From Solen grandis (Eukaryota; Mollusca; Bivalvia; Adapedonta; Solenidae), in the NCBI GenBank assembly GCA_021229015.1, contig CM037787.1, positions 33,428,871 through 33,492,870 on the forward strand: 64,000 bases of DNA, read 5' to 3'. Position 1 is the stretch's first letter, and every line of letters begins with the position of its first letter. A program made the position numbers and the translations under genes. Positions 1-14,310 of the stretch are shown here, piece by piece. The notes beneath the pieces were generated by a model. The model did no database searches and was not told the origin of the DNA. It was given only the letters and a program-made list of their open reading frames with translations.

Positions 1-802
1 AGTGTTGGGACCTTTGTACTTGTATTCACGTTAAAAGGAAGCGCCCGCTGTAATGGTTCTTCACTTTATTGGACTATGGCTACATTGGTGTGACATTAAG
101 ATGGAGGGCATTATTGTAATGGATTTGTCTGCATTGTACATGTATACCATTCTGTTGCAACAGTTGCTTTTTGGCTTATTAAACCAACATTTGAATGTTT
201 ATTGGCTTATTAAGCTACCATTCGAATATTTAAGTCTATCAAATTACTCAGATATGAATTAATTGATTCTATCAATATGAACAATTCAAAGATTTGAATT
301 ATTTTTCTCATCCTGTTGTTCTTGACGCACTAATTTCTCCAGCCCTTATTGTGTTAATTTGATAACTAATAATAAGTATGTATAAAATGTTTATAAATAC
401 TTGTATTATTGTCAAGATAAGTTTGTAACTTATTTGTTAGTATAATTTATTGGTGTACATACTTGTATATCAGATACGTAAGTATAATTAGTATCTCGAG
501 ATCTTTTCTCGTTGTCATCAGATATTACCTCGTAATAATAACATATGATCTGGTTATTAGGAGATAAATCGTTATGATTATCATTTAACTTACTCCTGAT
601 TGGCACTTGGCGGCTTTCATATGAATCTGAATTCTCAATTGTGTAAAATGTCCATTCATAATTCTTGCACATGAAGATTGTACTTAATTACGATTTTCAT
701 ACTTTTACTCAAACTATGCCCATTTTTAATAAATACGACTTTTTGAAAAGTTTAAATATTAGTTTTCAATTTAACTATTAATGACGACTTTATCGTTATA
801 AC
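1..802. other. Non-coding, AT-rich, nothing recognised
   Basis: There is no coding-like sequence, RNA gene or repeat structure beyond a loose 35-bp duplication (TTGGCTTATTAA) near 172-220. The short ORFs here look random. Confidence 0.5.
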
Positions 803-1113
803 TTTGTTTGTTTGTTTGATGGGTTTAACGTCCCAACAACAATAATTCAATCATTTTGAGAATCTGTCTACTTGATCCAAATATATTTCTACCACACAGC
901 AGTATCACACCCTAGACATAAGGCATGATACCATACCCAGTCACATTAGCCTGTCACCGGGCCAACCAGTCATGCAATTACCCTTATATAGCATCAAGCA
1001 AGGGACCTATACCAATACCATTCTTTGCGATTTGGTATGACGCGAACGGGGATCGAACACACGACCGCCCCCTCCAGAGGCGAACGCTCTAACCACTAGA
1101 CCGCGGGTAAGGC
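803..1113 (-). mobile_element. tRNA-derived SINE (family S1), full length
   Basis: On the minus strand it starts with a tRNA-like head: A-box-like GCGGTCTAGTGGTTAGAGCG and B-box GGTTCGATCCCCG-like sequence. It is followed by a conserved body with TACCAAA, AAGGGTA, CAGGACTGGTTGG-like, TGACTGGGT and GTATCATGCC motifs, ending in GACGTTAAACCCATCAAACAA. The same body recurs on the + strand at several other places, which defines the family. No tRNA function is expected. Confidence 0.85.
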
Positions 1114-2375
1114 GTTCCTTATTATTGAACGTTTGTTGCTTAATCTGCTGTAAGCAGAGGTGAAACATAAGTATTACTTTTCCGTTATCGGTCTGTCCGT
1201 CCGTTCGTCTGTCTTGAATATTTGTGCTGTGAAAGATCTAACCACAGTTGCTTTCAAGCGACAAGAGATAAAACCTCTGCATATATAAATGTACCCTAAA
1301 GATTGTAATGGTATTAACAAAAAATCGGAATACCGTTATTTTATATATTTGGTAATAATATTAATAAATTGTAAACAAAAATATAATTGGCGATTTTATC
1401 TGTTTGTCAAGGTTATAGTTTACATCCAGAGATTAACATTTTTCCAAAACCTCTATTCATATTTGATAGAGTATGATATATTGTCTTGACCTTTGACCTG
1501 GTGCACCTAAATAAATAAATCCGGAATATAAACTATGCACACATTCACATGCATGTACATTATGATAAAAATGATTGTAAATAGCAATTCTAATCAAAAC
1601 TACAGTGGACTTTAATTATGCTGTCACAACTGAATAATATCCACATGCATAAACGTATCTAAATAAATGAAAAAAAATGCTATTATTGAAAATAGGACAT
1701 TTATTAAATACTCGAAATTTCAGAAAATATTTTATGAATTACTACTAAATGCAGTTTTGTATCATAGGAAATAGTTCGATCCTGAGAAGGAGCGTGAGCA
1801 CTGGCTCAGCTCAGGCAAATTCAGTCGTATAACCGGACATCTGTCGATAATTACCTTTTATTGTTTACTTTTTATGTCCCTTTTGAGAAACTGATCCAAT
1901 GAGTATACATCGATGGAATATATTACTAAATTTATAGCTTATTGACGTCACTCTTATTTCCCCTTAATTAATTCTACAGAAAAGTTCAAGTTTAAATAAC
2001 TGGATAAAAACTACTTAAGACAAATTTTATTGGGACCAGTATTGTTTTTCTTATCATCAATATCACGTTTGCTCCATTGATAGTTTAGTGGCATGTGGGT
2101 CGAAGATTACTGATAATGGTTGTAAAATAAATAAATGAATGAATATGTTTACATTCTCCTACACTGGTCCGGTACAATGTAACCAGATATCCATGATACC
2201 GTACTGGGAACAGCAGGCAGAAATTTTCTCATTTATCTAGCAAATCAGAAACTCTGAAGGATTAACCAGCTTGTCTTCTCTTAGAGTGTACGTCTGTTAA
2301 AACACGATGAGCCTGATAAGCGACACTATATTCATGTGCCGGTTTTAGTTTAGTTTTCAAAATTGAATACATATA
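1114..2375. other. Non-coding, mostly unique AT-rich DNA
   Basis: At 1140-1215 there is a fragment of a Helitron-like head (TGCTGTAAGCAGAGGTGAAACATA followed by a CTGTCCGTCCGTTCGTC run) of the same type as at 22196 and 43437. The rest shows no coding similarity or repeat structure that I recognise. Confidence 0.5.
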
Positions 2376-4377
<2,002 letters not shown>

Positions 4378-5190
4378 TTGTTATGCGCCGCCAACTCCGT
4401 TGTGAAGCATTAAAATTTTCGACTGTGCTCTCGTTCGTGTGTGCGTGCGTACGTCCGTGTCTCCGTTCATCTGTTCGTCCGTCAAACATCAGGTTTGCCT
4501 TTGCGTTTAAACTTTTTTAAAATCTTTATGAAACTATGTACTCATGAATGTCATGATATGATTTATCTAATATCTATGCAAATTTATGGCTGTGACCTAT
4601 AATTCACTGTTGGATGAACGAGGTAAAATTGGTTGTTCTGCCTCAGGTTTACCCTTGCGATTAAGCTGATTTTTCTATGTAGATGGATTCACATCTTTAT
4701 GAAACTAGGTACACATGTACATTATGATATAAACGTTTAAAATGTATACAAATTTATGGGCGTGACCATTTTACACTGTGGGGAGAACATTGTAAAATTG
4801 TTTTTTCTGCCAAAGCTTTACCTCAGGTTTACCTTTGTGTTTAAGCTTTTTTTCCATGAAGATGACTTCACATCTTCATGAAACTAGGTACACATGTACG
4901 GCGTAATATGGTATATCTTTATAGGTATGCAAATTTAAAGTTGTGACCTACAATTCATGGTTGGATGAACATTGATAAATTGATTATTCTGCCAAAGGTT
5001 TACCTTTGTGTGTTAGCTTTTTCTGAAGATAAATTTTCATTTTTATAAAACTAGGAACACATGTACATCATGATATAACCTATCTGATATGTATGCATGA
5101 TTATGGCTTTAACATATATTTTTACTATTTGTGGTTGTCACTAACACTTCACTGGTGGCAACTCTGCTTTAGGTTCTTCTTGCGCCAACT
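4378..5190 (+). mobile_element. Helitron-like element with tandem core (family C)
   Basis: The head TTATGCGCCGCCAACTCCG is followed by a GTGCGTGCGTACGTCCGTGT-type microsatellite near 4438-4485. About four diverged core units follow, starting with AGGTTTACCTTTGTG-like sequence at 4491, 4645, 4825 and 4996 (spacing 154-180 bp). Each contains CATGAAACTAGGTACACATGTAC. The 3' end is unclear; TTGCGCCAACT near 5180 repeats part of the head. The layout matches the pearl/CvA-type bivalve elements; the family assignment is by architecture. Confidence 0.65.
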
Positions 5191-6240
5191 AATAATGCTT
5201 GGGTCTGATAAATTATCACAGAGCTATGGTCCTTTGTAATTTTGGTCAATCTTATTTGCACTTTATCTCCAAAACCTCTAGTTTAACTTCGGTGAAACTT
5301 CGTGAGATTGATAGCGCATGCAAGTGTTTTTGCATGTATATTAATATCAAAAGTGTTGAGTTCTTATGGTCGCTGGGTCGTCGTTGCTGTCCTCGAAAAT
5401 AGAGTCGCAGAGATACACTCCCTTGTTTTTGTAAATACATTCAAGACGTTTATAAGCATAGTTTTCAAAAGAAAAATCCAGAAATTCTGCATGTATTTTT
5501 AATTATGATCACTGTTTATTGCCTGATCTTTGTATAAACACACACTTTTCTGAAGTACAATCGTTCAATCCGTTATTTTGAACTATCAATTATCTCCGGA
5601 GTAATAAATGACCAGTTACCTGCTGATACTCCCTGCGTGTAGAACTGGGTATTTAAAGCAAGGTTATGATAAATACAAGAAATTACTGCTATACATGTAT
5701 TCTATTTAAAACCAAGATGTTCCATTTTCACCTCTTTTTATGTAATTCGTTAAGGATATCATTAATGACATTAATACCGATCTAATTGATTGCTTTCAAG
5801 CTGTACAAAATGGAGATCTTTAAAATGTATTTGAAACTCTAATTTCAAATTGACAGCGTTTGCCATTAAAGGTTTAGATTATGAAGTTGCCCAAATAACG
5901 ACGACCTTTACAATACCATTGAACAACTATAGAGATGGAAAGGAAACGGTAGACAATGATAAATGAAACTGACCAATCAAACCTAATTATATATATATGC
6001 CTAGGTTTGAAGTGCACCAAAATGGTTGAAAATCACAAACATGCAAATTTCCTGTTTCAGTTGTTCTTAATCATTTCAATCTTGAATAATGCATCGATCA
6101 CGGAACATTCTCTCTGTCAACTTAGTTATAGCGTCTGCAAGGTCAACACTGGATACAATTTGACTATACAAGCTTTCTTTTTTTTCCTTTCTGAGTTTTT
6201 CTTATAGTGAGTTTGTCACTTTGAAAGATGAATTGTGTGC
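5191..6240. other. Non-coding, nothing recognised
   Basis: AT-rich DNA. A few 60-80-codon ORFs are present but lack similarity, Kozak context or splice context. Confidence 0.5.
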
Positions 6241-6244
6241 TAGA

Positions 6245-6853
6245 AGTTGGAAAAAAACATCTGACATCATCATTCGATATTCAATATCGAGCTAAAGGCG
6301 AACTTCAAATCACATATAAGATCCAACATATGACATCATTACTCGATATTTGATATCAAGACACGGTAAAATTTGACCACTACTGATCAAGATTTCAATA
6401 TCAAACGATATTTAGCATTATAGAACTTGTGGTCAATTCATTCCAGCTTTGAGATCGATTTTCATAACTTGGTATTGACGAATATCGAACTTTGTTTTAA
6501 TACTGAGCGTAGCCGGACATAATTGACTATATAGGACATGCAAATATCGAGCTATTGGCGAATTTCGAGCTACGTCTGAGTTCGAGATCCAAAAACAATA
6601 ATTCAGCCAATATCGAGCTAGGTTCAAATACCGAGTCAAGTTGGACATCGTTACTGGCCATATAGAACATACTTATATCGAGCTAGTTGCGAATTTTGAG
6701 CCAGGTCTGAGATCAAAATTCAAATATTTACTACAGCCGAATATGTAGCTAGATTCCAATACCGAACCAAGTTGAACATTATTACTGACCATATAAGACA
6801 TACAGATATCAGGCTAACGGCAATTTTCAAGCCAGGTCTGAGATCAAAATTAA
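6245..6853. repeat. Diverged tandem repeat, ~128-131 bp unit, rich in ATATCGAGCT
   Basis: Units begin with ACATNNTTACTGNCCATATA at 6517, 6645 and 6776, with an earlier degenerate unit before 6500. Each carries ATATCGAGCTA, a GCGAATTT-type block and CCAGGTCTGAGATCAAAATT. The array stops abruptly at 6853 where a Helitron-like tail begins in reverse. Confidence 0.75.
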
Positions 6854-7315
6854 AGAGGGCCAAGATGGCCCTGAATCGCTCACTTGAGAAACATTGCCAA
6901 TTATTGTATTATTGTATATGGTCAGTCATATTGAATACATGATCCATCGACACAGAAGTACAGCAAGATTATTTAAATTTCACAATAAAAATGTACCTGC
7001 CATCCAATTTTTTGAGGTTATAGCTCTGATAAGTCTATATAAAATCAAGTGACCCTTGGGGTCAGTTTTGACAACAGGACCATGAATTGAACAGACTTCG
7101 TTGATGACCACTGGTATAAGTTTCAACTGACCAGGCTTTGTGGTTTTTGAGATCTTCTGAGGGTTTTCGAATACAAGTTTTTTTTTTAAAATCAAGTGAC
7201 CCCTAGGGTTGGAACAATTTTGACCAAGGACCATGATTTGAACAACCTTGTTAGAGGTTCACTAGGTCATGTTACACACCAAGTATCAGCACTTGGCCTA
7301 AGAGGCCTCCGCTTT
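6854..7315 (-). mobile_element. Helitron-like element, family A, 3' part, reversed
   Basis: Read on the minus strand it ends with CTCAAGTGAGCGATTCAGGGCCATCTTGGCCCTC, the family A 3' hairpin tail. Internal sequence on the + strand such as AAATCAAGTGACCCCTAGGG and GACCATGATTTGAACAA matches core sequence of the copies at 40182 and 60759 in reverse. No head is visible, so it is truncated. Confidence 0.7.
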
Positions 7316-7867
7316 TTTATTATCTTAAATGTCATTAATTAGAATATGATTAACGCCCGTTCTTTACATAATATTCCATCAGATCAACACACACATTGCT
7401 TTTTACTCATGCAATATGTTTAAAACCTAATCAGTCTGAAAGTCTGGAATACCAAATGTCAAAAATTCCAGTTATCATTAAACTTTTCCAGAAATGTATG
7501 GGAAGAAATGCAGAGGTGTAAAATGATGTAAATTGAAATAACTTCTTAATGTAATGCCCAATTCTGAAATGGTTGGTACCATAAGAGACACCTTGAATAT
7601 CAATAATACACACGCATTGCATATGGATTTATCATTACCATCTTTTGAGAACCTCAATAATGGCAAAAAAGCTTCACGTCATTGACTTCTACCAATAACT
7701 ACTTTAATGATCTATAAAAATAGCATATCATTCAAAAATATATATCTGGCTATTATGCATGCTCTTATTTTTTTCACAGAAAATGATACTGAGAAAAAAG
7801 TATTGCATTCAAAAGGGTAATCTTGCTGTGGTTGCTGCAATCTGAGTTCAAAGGGGTGGGGGGAGCA

Positions 7868-8050
7868 ACAAGAGCAAAAATTGCCCTAATTGCTCTTCTG
7901 AGAAATATTGCCTTCACTGCCTATAATATAACATAGTCATACTTAATACTAATCCATGCAGAAGTATAGCATCATAATCATAATTCTACACATAAACTAT
8001 ATTTGTGGTCTAAATTTTGATGGTGGGACCAATTTTGACCCCTGATATTA
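7868..8050 (-). mobile_element. Helitron-like family A tail, degenerate, reversed
   Basis: AACAAGAGCAAAAATTGCCC and TCTGAGAAATATTGCC, then a CAGAAGTATAGCA segment, align loosely with the minus-strand tail region at 6854-6990 (GAGGGCCAAGATGGCCC, TTGAGAAACATTGCC, CAGAAGTACAGCA). It is a decayed copy. Confidence 0.5.
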
Positions 8051-8091
8051 GTTCTAAAGCATTAAAGAACATACAAAGAACTTTAAGAATT

Positions 8092-8226
8092 GTTCTTGAA
8101 CTAAACATACATTTCTTGAACCTGGGTTCTAGAACCATTGACTGTTCTTGAACAACACATACATTTCTTGAACCTTGGTTCCAGAACCCAAGTTGATCTT
8201 GAACTAGACCACCATTTCTTGAAGTT
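8092..8226. repeat. 51-52 bp tandem repeat rich in TTCNNGAA dyads
   Basis: Two and a half units begin at 8092, 8143 and 8195. Each full unit has GTTCTTGAAC, CATTTCTTGAACC and GGTTCTAGAACC or GGTTCCAGAACC. Seven exact TTCNNGAA dyads occur in about 135 bp. Confidence 0.8.
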
Positions 8227-9149
8227 GTTTTAACTTGTGTGAGTTGGTTGAGTTTTTTTGTCGATCTTTATATACATAATGCCAGGAGTCATTTTTCCAA
8301 GGGAGGAAGTGTGTTACCAAGACTTCATTTTTTACTATTTCTTTATTGTGCTTGAAGCCAGTATGTTGTGTTTTAAGTATATGTGTGTAAAAGTGCCTTC
8401 CAGTTACTTGAGCAAAGTGCCTTCACACTAAGATGCAAAGCAAAATGCACACAATGTTTTTTGAGGTCCTTTTATATGGATTCCCCATTAATTGTCCCCG
8501 ATACAGGTCAACAGAGGTCAGCTGCCCTTGTCAAATGGAATTCATGAAATCATGATTTTTTACATTACCATCAAGATATTATTCATGACTTATCCTTGAT
8601 AGGTTACTAATCTTAATGTATGATGTTTTATCCATGAGGTAAGGTGATGTGCACTTCATGGAAGGTATAAAACATTTATGAACTATTCATGGAATTGATC
8701 AGGAAATTTTATGAGAATTAATATATAAATAATTCTTGAACAGTTCTTGAATTAATCATGAATAAAATAGGAACAAAGACTTCTTCAAAAATCTTCATTT
8801 GTTCTTTAGATATGAATATTGTAATTTCCAAACTGAATATTTTGACAATAATTATTGGTTAAAGAACACCATGTTCATGTCAGAATAACATGCATGAAAA
8901 TGATGCACATTATAAGAAAACTTAATGATAAAAAAGCACATTAATGAACCACAAACAGATAAACTAATGGATTATTTCTTATTTAATTGTTATCTTACAT
9001 TAGATGAAAATACAGAAGTTAAAACTATAATCGGTTGTGTAGTGAATCCAACAAAACTTGTTCAACATTGCCAGCATCTTAAAAATGAGTTCCCTATTCA
9101 AACAATTGTCATCTCATGGCATTCTTTTGTTGTTTTTTTTCATTGCTTA

Positions 9150-9370
9150 CCCCAATGAAAAAATCACTGAATTTCAGTGGAATACCAAAAAAGAGTCCAT
9201 TTTAATCTGGAATAGCAATGAAATACCGGAAAGAATCCACTTGAATCTGGAATACCAAAGGAAGTCCAGATAGATTCAACTGGAACCTGCTATGTTACTG
9301 GAATGCCAGATAGATTCCAGCGGAACTTGAATTTGAAAGGCCAGCAGAGGTGGAATTCCACATGAACAGG
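9150..9370. repeat. Degenerate repeat of GGAATNCC-type motifs
   Basis: GGAATACC, GAATCTGGAATACC, AGTCCAGATAGATTC and GGAATGCCAGATAGATTCC recur irregularly. The flanks 8227-9149 and 9371-9879 are otherwise featureless AT-rich DNA, apart from two TTCTTGAA motifs near 8733. Confidence 0.5.
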
Positions 9371-9879
9371 AACACTGAGAGTGTTGACTTCCCTTGTTTT
9401 CATGACATCAGTCATTTTGTGGCCTCAAGGTGTAAGTAATTCATCAGATTTGCCTTAACTTTGATGATTTTTTATAATACAATGTCAATGTTATCTCTAA
9501 TCACTAAAGTTTACTAAATTAAAACATTGAAAATACAGTACACAACATTTTGGTAAAATTAAATAACTTAAACACTATTTAAATCAAATTTATAGTTAAC
9601 TGAATGTTCTTAATTCTTGTTGTTTTTTAACAATCATTTTAGTATCAGAAAACATAAATAAAACAACAGTTTCCTCACTTTGAGTCATGGTGTGTTATTC
9701 TGTTAATGTCATGCTCTGGTATGCAACCCACTGTATGTATGTTTTGAAAATAGATTGGAACTCATTAATTCCATAGGTATAATGACATCATTTGCATCAA
9801 ATACTAAGTAGATACCAAAGATTTCTAATCTACCAAATTACTGTATGTAAGCTAAAAATATTGTATTTTATTGTATTAT

Positions 9880-10013
9880 TTTGTTAAATCTTGGACAAGT
9901 TCGAAGTTTGGTCATGTTGGGTCAAAAAGTAGGTCAATATGAAAAATCCAACATATGTTGCTCATTTATAATCAGGTGAGCGATTCAGGGCCATCATGGC
10001 CCTCTTGTTTGTT
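9880..10013 (+). mobile_element. Helitron-like family A, 3' end fragment
   Basis: GGTCAAAAAGTAGGTCAATA matches the 145-bp core monomer of the copy at 52879. The tail CAGGTGAGCGATTCAGGGCC, then ATCATGGCCCTCTTGTTT, is the family A 3' hairpin followed by CTTGTTT. The head is missing. Confidence 0.8.
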
Positions 10014-11498
10014 GTTATTGTTTTTTGACTAGAATAACACTATTCCAGTGAAATTTTATACCAGTTGAATTCCAGACAAAGTTTCAGTGGTATTCCAGAT
10101 GGATATTTCTACTGTAATAATAACTGAAAAATACTCAGAATACCAACTAATCATATTGCATGTTGTGAAATGAATCCTTATGACCTGAAAGCAAGGCTGC
10201 TTGAGTTAAAGCAGATGTGGAATATTTCTTAAAAAAAGACAAAAAAGGTGGAGAGACAAAATAGAAAACAGTCAAGTAAATAACAGGAAGTGAGAAGTTG
10301 TGTGTCTTCAAGTATTAAAATTAAAATACACTTAGGACTCGTAAAATACAATGCGGAATGGAAAATCATATATTTGCAGTCATTGACTAGATTTCAGTTG
10401 ATTTGACATGTACAAATGAAAAGCTACATGTCCCTTGGTATAATGGCTTATGATCGAAATGTAGGTAAGTCACTTATTTAAGTAACCCTGATAACCTTTT
10501 TTAAAGTCTGTTCAAAAGAGTGTTTACCTTAAAAAAATGTTATTTTATCTCTCTTGAATAGCTCATAAACTGTCAGATTTTTTCTTCACAGGGGGTGGGG
10601 GGGGGGGGGAATACTAAAATACAGGTTTAGTTTTAATAAAAAAAAAAACGAGAAAAGCAGCAAAAGAGTGCTATTTCAAAATCTTTTGTTCAAGAGGTGG
10701 TGTTCTCATTTGGGAATAATGATACAGCTCAGTAAATACAGGTATTTGAGCTGTCACTTCTCTAGTATATCAGGGTTGGGGTTTAACCTCCATGGCTGCT
10801 GTTCTATTCCCAGAAACATTAAGGATTACACATACCGGTATAATGGCTATATTGGACTATGGGAAAGACCTGTGCTATATATATATATGTTACTCATTTA
10901 GAAAACGAAAAGGGAAAACTAGCATTTCAAAGTTCTCTGGACATAAATTGACACTAAATACTGTTAAACATGGTGAAAAAAAAATGCATAGGTTCAATAA
11001 AGTTATTGATGCTAGACATTTCAACATTGAGATTTTCCAATAAGTGTGCCTTAGGTGCACATTCATGAACAATATTTTCATAGTTTTCAAATCCATCACC
11101 CTGTCAGAGGGGTAAACTTGCAGTTACGAGTAAACAGGTTGACTTACCTTCAATCCATCTTTAACTAACATTCTTGAATAACTATCCTACCCATTGACTT
11201 AATTATTGTCTCCAGACAGAAAAATAAAATCAAAAACAAATATTCCAATCTAGCAAGCATTTTGAAAAAAAATGTTTGTTATGCCCCCACTTCGAAAAAT
11301 ATTGATTTATTTTTTGAGTTTACCGTCGCTGCGACAGTATTTCAGTCTCACTATGCTTAACAATATTACTCCCAATTCAGTAGCTTTTTCCATATATTTA
11401 TGCATTTTGTGGATGCATTGCATTTTAAACTTTGAATCCTGACAGCGAAAACATTACATCTAAGATGAAAAATGCATGGGTAAAAAAATCACTAGTGT

Positions 11499-11542
11499 GG
11501 TCGATTTTTTTAAACTAAAAATTAAATTAAAAAAAATCGACC
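11499..11542. repeat. Short inverted repeat (GGTCGATTTTTTTAA)
   Basis: GGTCGATTTTTTTAA pairs with TTAAAAAAAATCGACC about 13 nt later to form a ~15-bp stem. A further GTCGATTTTTTAAG follows at about 11571, suggesting a small foldback element or its remnant. Confidence 0.6.
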
Positions 11543-11724
11543 TCCCCATTTATTATTTATACATAAAGATGTCGATTTTTTAAGTATATTTTTTTTTGGT
11601 TAAATGTATGTTAAAATCAAAAGGAAGCAAATATAAATTAACAAAATCAAAATATTGGATGTATAAAACTAGTACTTAAAACAAACCATAAAAAGATAAC
11701 AATAAGAATTTTAAAAAAAAATGG

Positions 11725-11803
11725 TCCCAGCTGGTATAAAACTCAAAACCTCATGGTGTAAAATGGTACTGTTCGACGCTCTTACCGATTAAGCTAATTC
11801 CAT
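11725..11803 (-). other. tRNA-like relic (SINE head or tRNA pseudogene)
   Basis: On the minus strand TTAGCTTAATCGGTAAGAGC resembles a tRNA A box, and GGTTTTGAGTTTTATACC is in the place of a B box but lacks TTCGA. The acceptor stem cannot be paired convincingly, so this is not a functional tRNA. Confidence 0.4.
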
Positions 11804-12724
11804 AAACGTGTAATGAAGGTGAAAATAAGGCTATATATAGGTAATTACTGTATCAAAACAGCAGCACTACACAGACAGTTTTACTGTATTCACTAGACCA
11901 AACGTTCTTTATATTACGGTTGTATTTTTTATTTTGTTGCTTTTGTGACGATGAGCTTTGTGCTTAAGTCAAATAAAGATTATGTTCTGTTTTATATTAC
12001 GATTACATATTAACATTAAATTATGCATTACTTATCCCACCTATCATGTAATAATTAAACTACTATGTATAATTACAAACTCAATACAGAAGACATGATA
12101 TGTGCAATGTCCAGACCGACGAGCGAAGCGATAAGTAGGTCATGGTCTATATGTATAAAAGCATCGTTAAAATACAAACATCTACTGACTAATAACTTAT
12201 TAAATATGATCAATTACACTGGAAACTATTTAAAACAATCATAAATCACGTATTTGATACCTCCCAAACAATCACATAGAAAATATCGGTCACTTAAAAT
12301 GTATTACAATCACAGCTTTACATTCGACTGCAATACCAATTTGCACATGCTCTAAGTGAAAACCAATTTTAATTGGACATACTTAATAACAGTAATGTAT
12401 ATACAGTACTGAATACCGTCCAGAAAAAGAACATTTTTGTAAAGGGATAAAATAGATCTCTGAAGCCTGGAAAGTATGCATCATATGCATATAAATATGC
12501 ATCTACAGGTACTGTTGGTAAATAAGACAATTTCTCATAACATAAATACAGGAGTCACTGTGCTATAATAAAAAGAAAGTTATATAGCAATCCTGCTGTT
12601 TTATGTGAACTCATTTGTAAAAAAAGCTGTCCAAAGTAAGAAATCTTATATCCAAAGCCAGCCATATCGAAAAAGTAATCAATTTATTATCACCTTGATT
12701 AGAAGGAATACATTAATCGAGAAA

Positions 12725-12727
<3 letters not shown>

Positions 12728-12765
<38 letters not shown>
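12728..12765. repeat. (TG)n microsatellite
   Basis: About 18 uninterrupted GT repeats follow CTCTGTG. Confidence 0.97.
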
Positions 12766-12768
<3 letters not shown>

Positions 12769-12923
12769 ACATACATGTATAGTTCATGTAATTAATGCAT
12801 CCCGAGCTCCCATCATAGTTTGCTGCGACTTTGTTTATTTACACAGTCTACTTGCTCTGCGGGGTGTTGACCTACATTTACACCCTACATGCTGCTGGCC
12901 AATGGCAATATTACGGCTAAGTA

Positions 12924-12933
12924 GTCACGTGAT
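12924..12933. promoter_or_regulatory. E-box close to the CLEAR/TFEB consensus (speculative)
   Basis: GTCACGTGAT matches 9 of 10 positions of the CLEAR consensus bound by TFEB-type factors. A CCAAT motif (GGCCAATGGC) lies ~26 bp upstream. TFEB controls many autophagy genes and WDFY3 is an autophagy scaffold, but the site is 11 kb before the first visible exon and no transcription start is shown. A 10-mer match can occur by chance. The surrounding 12766-13400 has nothing else recognised. Confidence 0.2.
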
Positions 12934-13419
12934 AAGTAGTACAAACGGTAACTCATGAAGCTGTGTTACACCAAAGTATGACTTAATTATAAGTAAGAGT
13001 GCCACGTTCAAAATGTTGAGCATACACAATTTGACACATGACAATTAAATTCAACTGAATGTTAATAAAACATAATATTTAGAGAAAACTTGCACCTGTT
13101 AATCTCAGCATGATTTTGTAATATGATTCAGAATTCACCAGAATCTTAGATAAAGTCACATTTCTTTTAAAAATCATGATATCGCCATAGAACTTCTAAC
13201 CACTAGTGGCATTGCATTATACACCAGAACCATTTAATGATCTCAGCAATCAGTATTAGACCAGATAAGTTTAAAAGTATCTCACAGGAGGTTGATCGGG
13301 TTTTGTGTTTGCAACTCCCCATTGAAGTCACCATTGCAATCAATTTAGCATATCTGCTTCAATGAGGTTTAAACAAGGGTGAATTAGTACTTTCAATTGA
13401 TGAATTAATGGAAATCCTC

Positions 13420-13447
13420 TCTTTACCCTCTCTCTCTCTCTCTTGCC

Positions 13448-13481
<34 letters not shown>

Positions 13482-13712
13482 CATGTGTATCTTTATTAAA
13501 ATTAAATTCTTTTTTTTCTCTAACTCCCCCTTGCTCATTTTATTAGAAGTAATCTCTCTCTCTCTCATGGGTATCTTCATTACATGTTTATTCTCTTTCT
13601 CTCTAACTCACCAATGCTCTATTCATGATTATTTTTTCGCATTCTCTCCCATGGGTATCTTTAATACAGGTATATTCACTTTAAATCTCCGACGCCCTCT
13701 TTATAATGAGTC

Positions 13713-13745
<33 letters not shown>

Positions 13746-13770
13746 GGGTATCTTTATTATGGGTATATTC
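13420..13770. repeat. CT-rich ~84-bp tandem repeat
   Basis: The motif TCATGGGTATCTTTATTA recurs at 13481 (TCATGTG variant), 13565, 13649 and 13742 (spacing 84, 84, 93). Each is preceded by a (CT)n run. The Leu/Ser-rich and Arg/Glu-rich ORFs on both strands here are products of the CT microsatellite. The following 13771-14310 shows only AT-rich DNA with several ATGCTTGGTG words. Confidence 0.8.
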
Positions 13771-14310
13771 ATAATGTCCACAATGTTCAAAAGATAATGT
13801 AATTATTTATGGAATGATATACTAGGCAAACATTTCATCATGCTTGGTGACTATGTCATTATGGTTGATGACAATGTCATTTTGCTTGGTGTTATTCTTG
13901 TGTGCTTGTTGATATCGATGAATGCGTTTAGAGACAAGTGCATTATATGTGTAGTAACATTCGCATTCTGCATGATGGCAAAGTGTTTTGTTGCCTTTTA
14001 TTGTCCTTGGTTACAAGGAAATCATGCTTTGTGAAATTCAAGCAACACCATGCGTGCTGATGTCGCTAACTGCAGCTTGACACTTGCATCGTGCTTGATG
14101 ATAATGACATTCCGCTTTGTTTCAAACCGTCTTGTGGCAAGCCGTTCACTGACAGGTGTGATAGCTGTGTTTGTAGGGTATTCCGTGAATATTGAAATGA
14201 TGTGTGATTCGAATACCGCTTAAAGCTCATTTTTTCCGCTTCTTTTATACATGTATAAAGATGAAAAATCCCCCTGTAGTTGATACTATTTACATGTAAT
14301 TTGATATTTA

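Larger units (their letters stand above)
10014..12725. other. Non-coding, AT-rich, with small structured motifs
   Basis: It holds a G-run (G5 T G13 at 10591-10609), a 16-bp inverted repeat at 11499-11542, a TGCCCCCACTTCG Helitron-like head fragment near 11282, and a tRNA-like relic at 11725-11803. Nothing else is recognised; the ORFs at 10668-11099 have no supporting features. Confidence 0.5.

Noticed and set aside
10591..10609. G-run preceded by TTTTTTCTTCACAG, resembling a splice acceptor
   Set aside because: The following sequence does not encode WDFY3-like protein in any frame; it is treated as low complexity.
13359..13797. Arg/Glu-rich minus ORF and Leu/Ser-rich plus ORF
   Set aside because: Both arise from the (CT)n/(GA)n runs of the tandem repeat; no protein family is recognisable.
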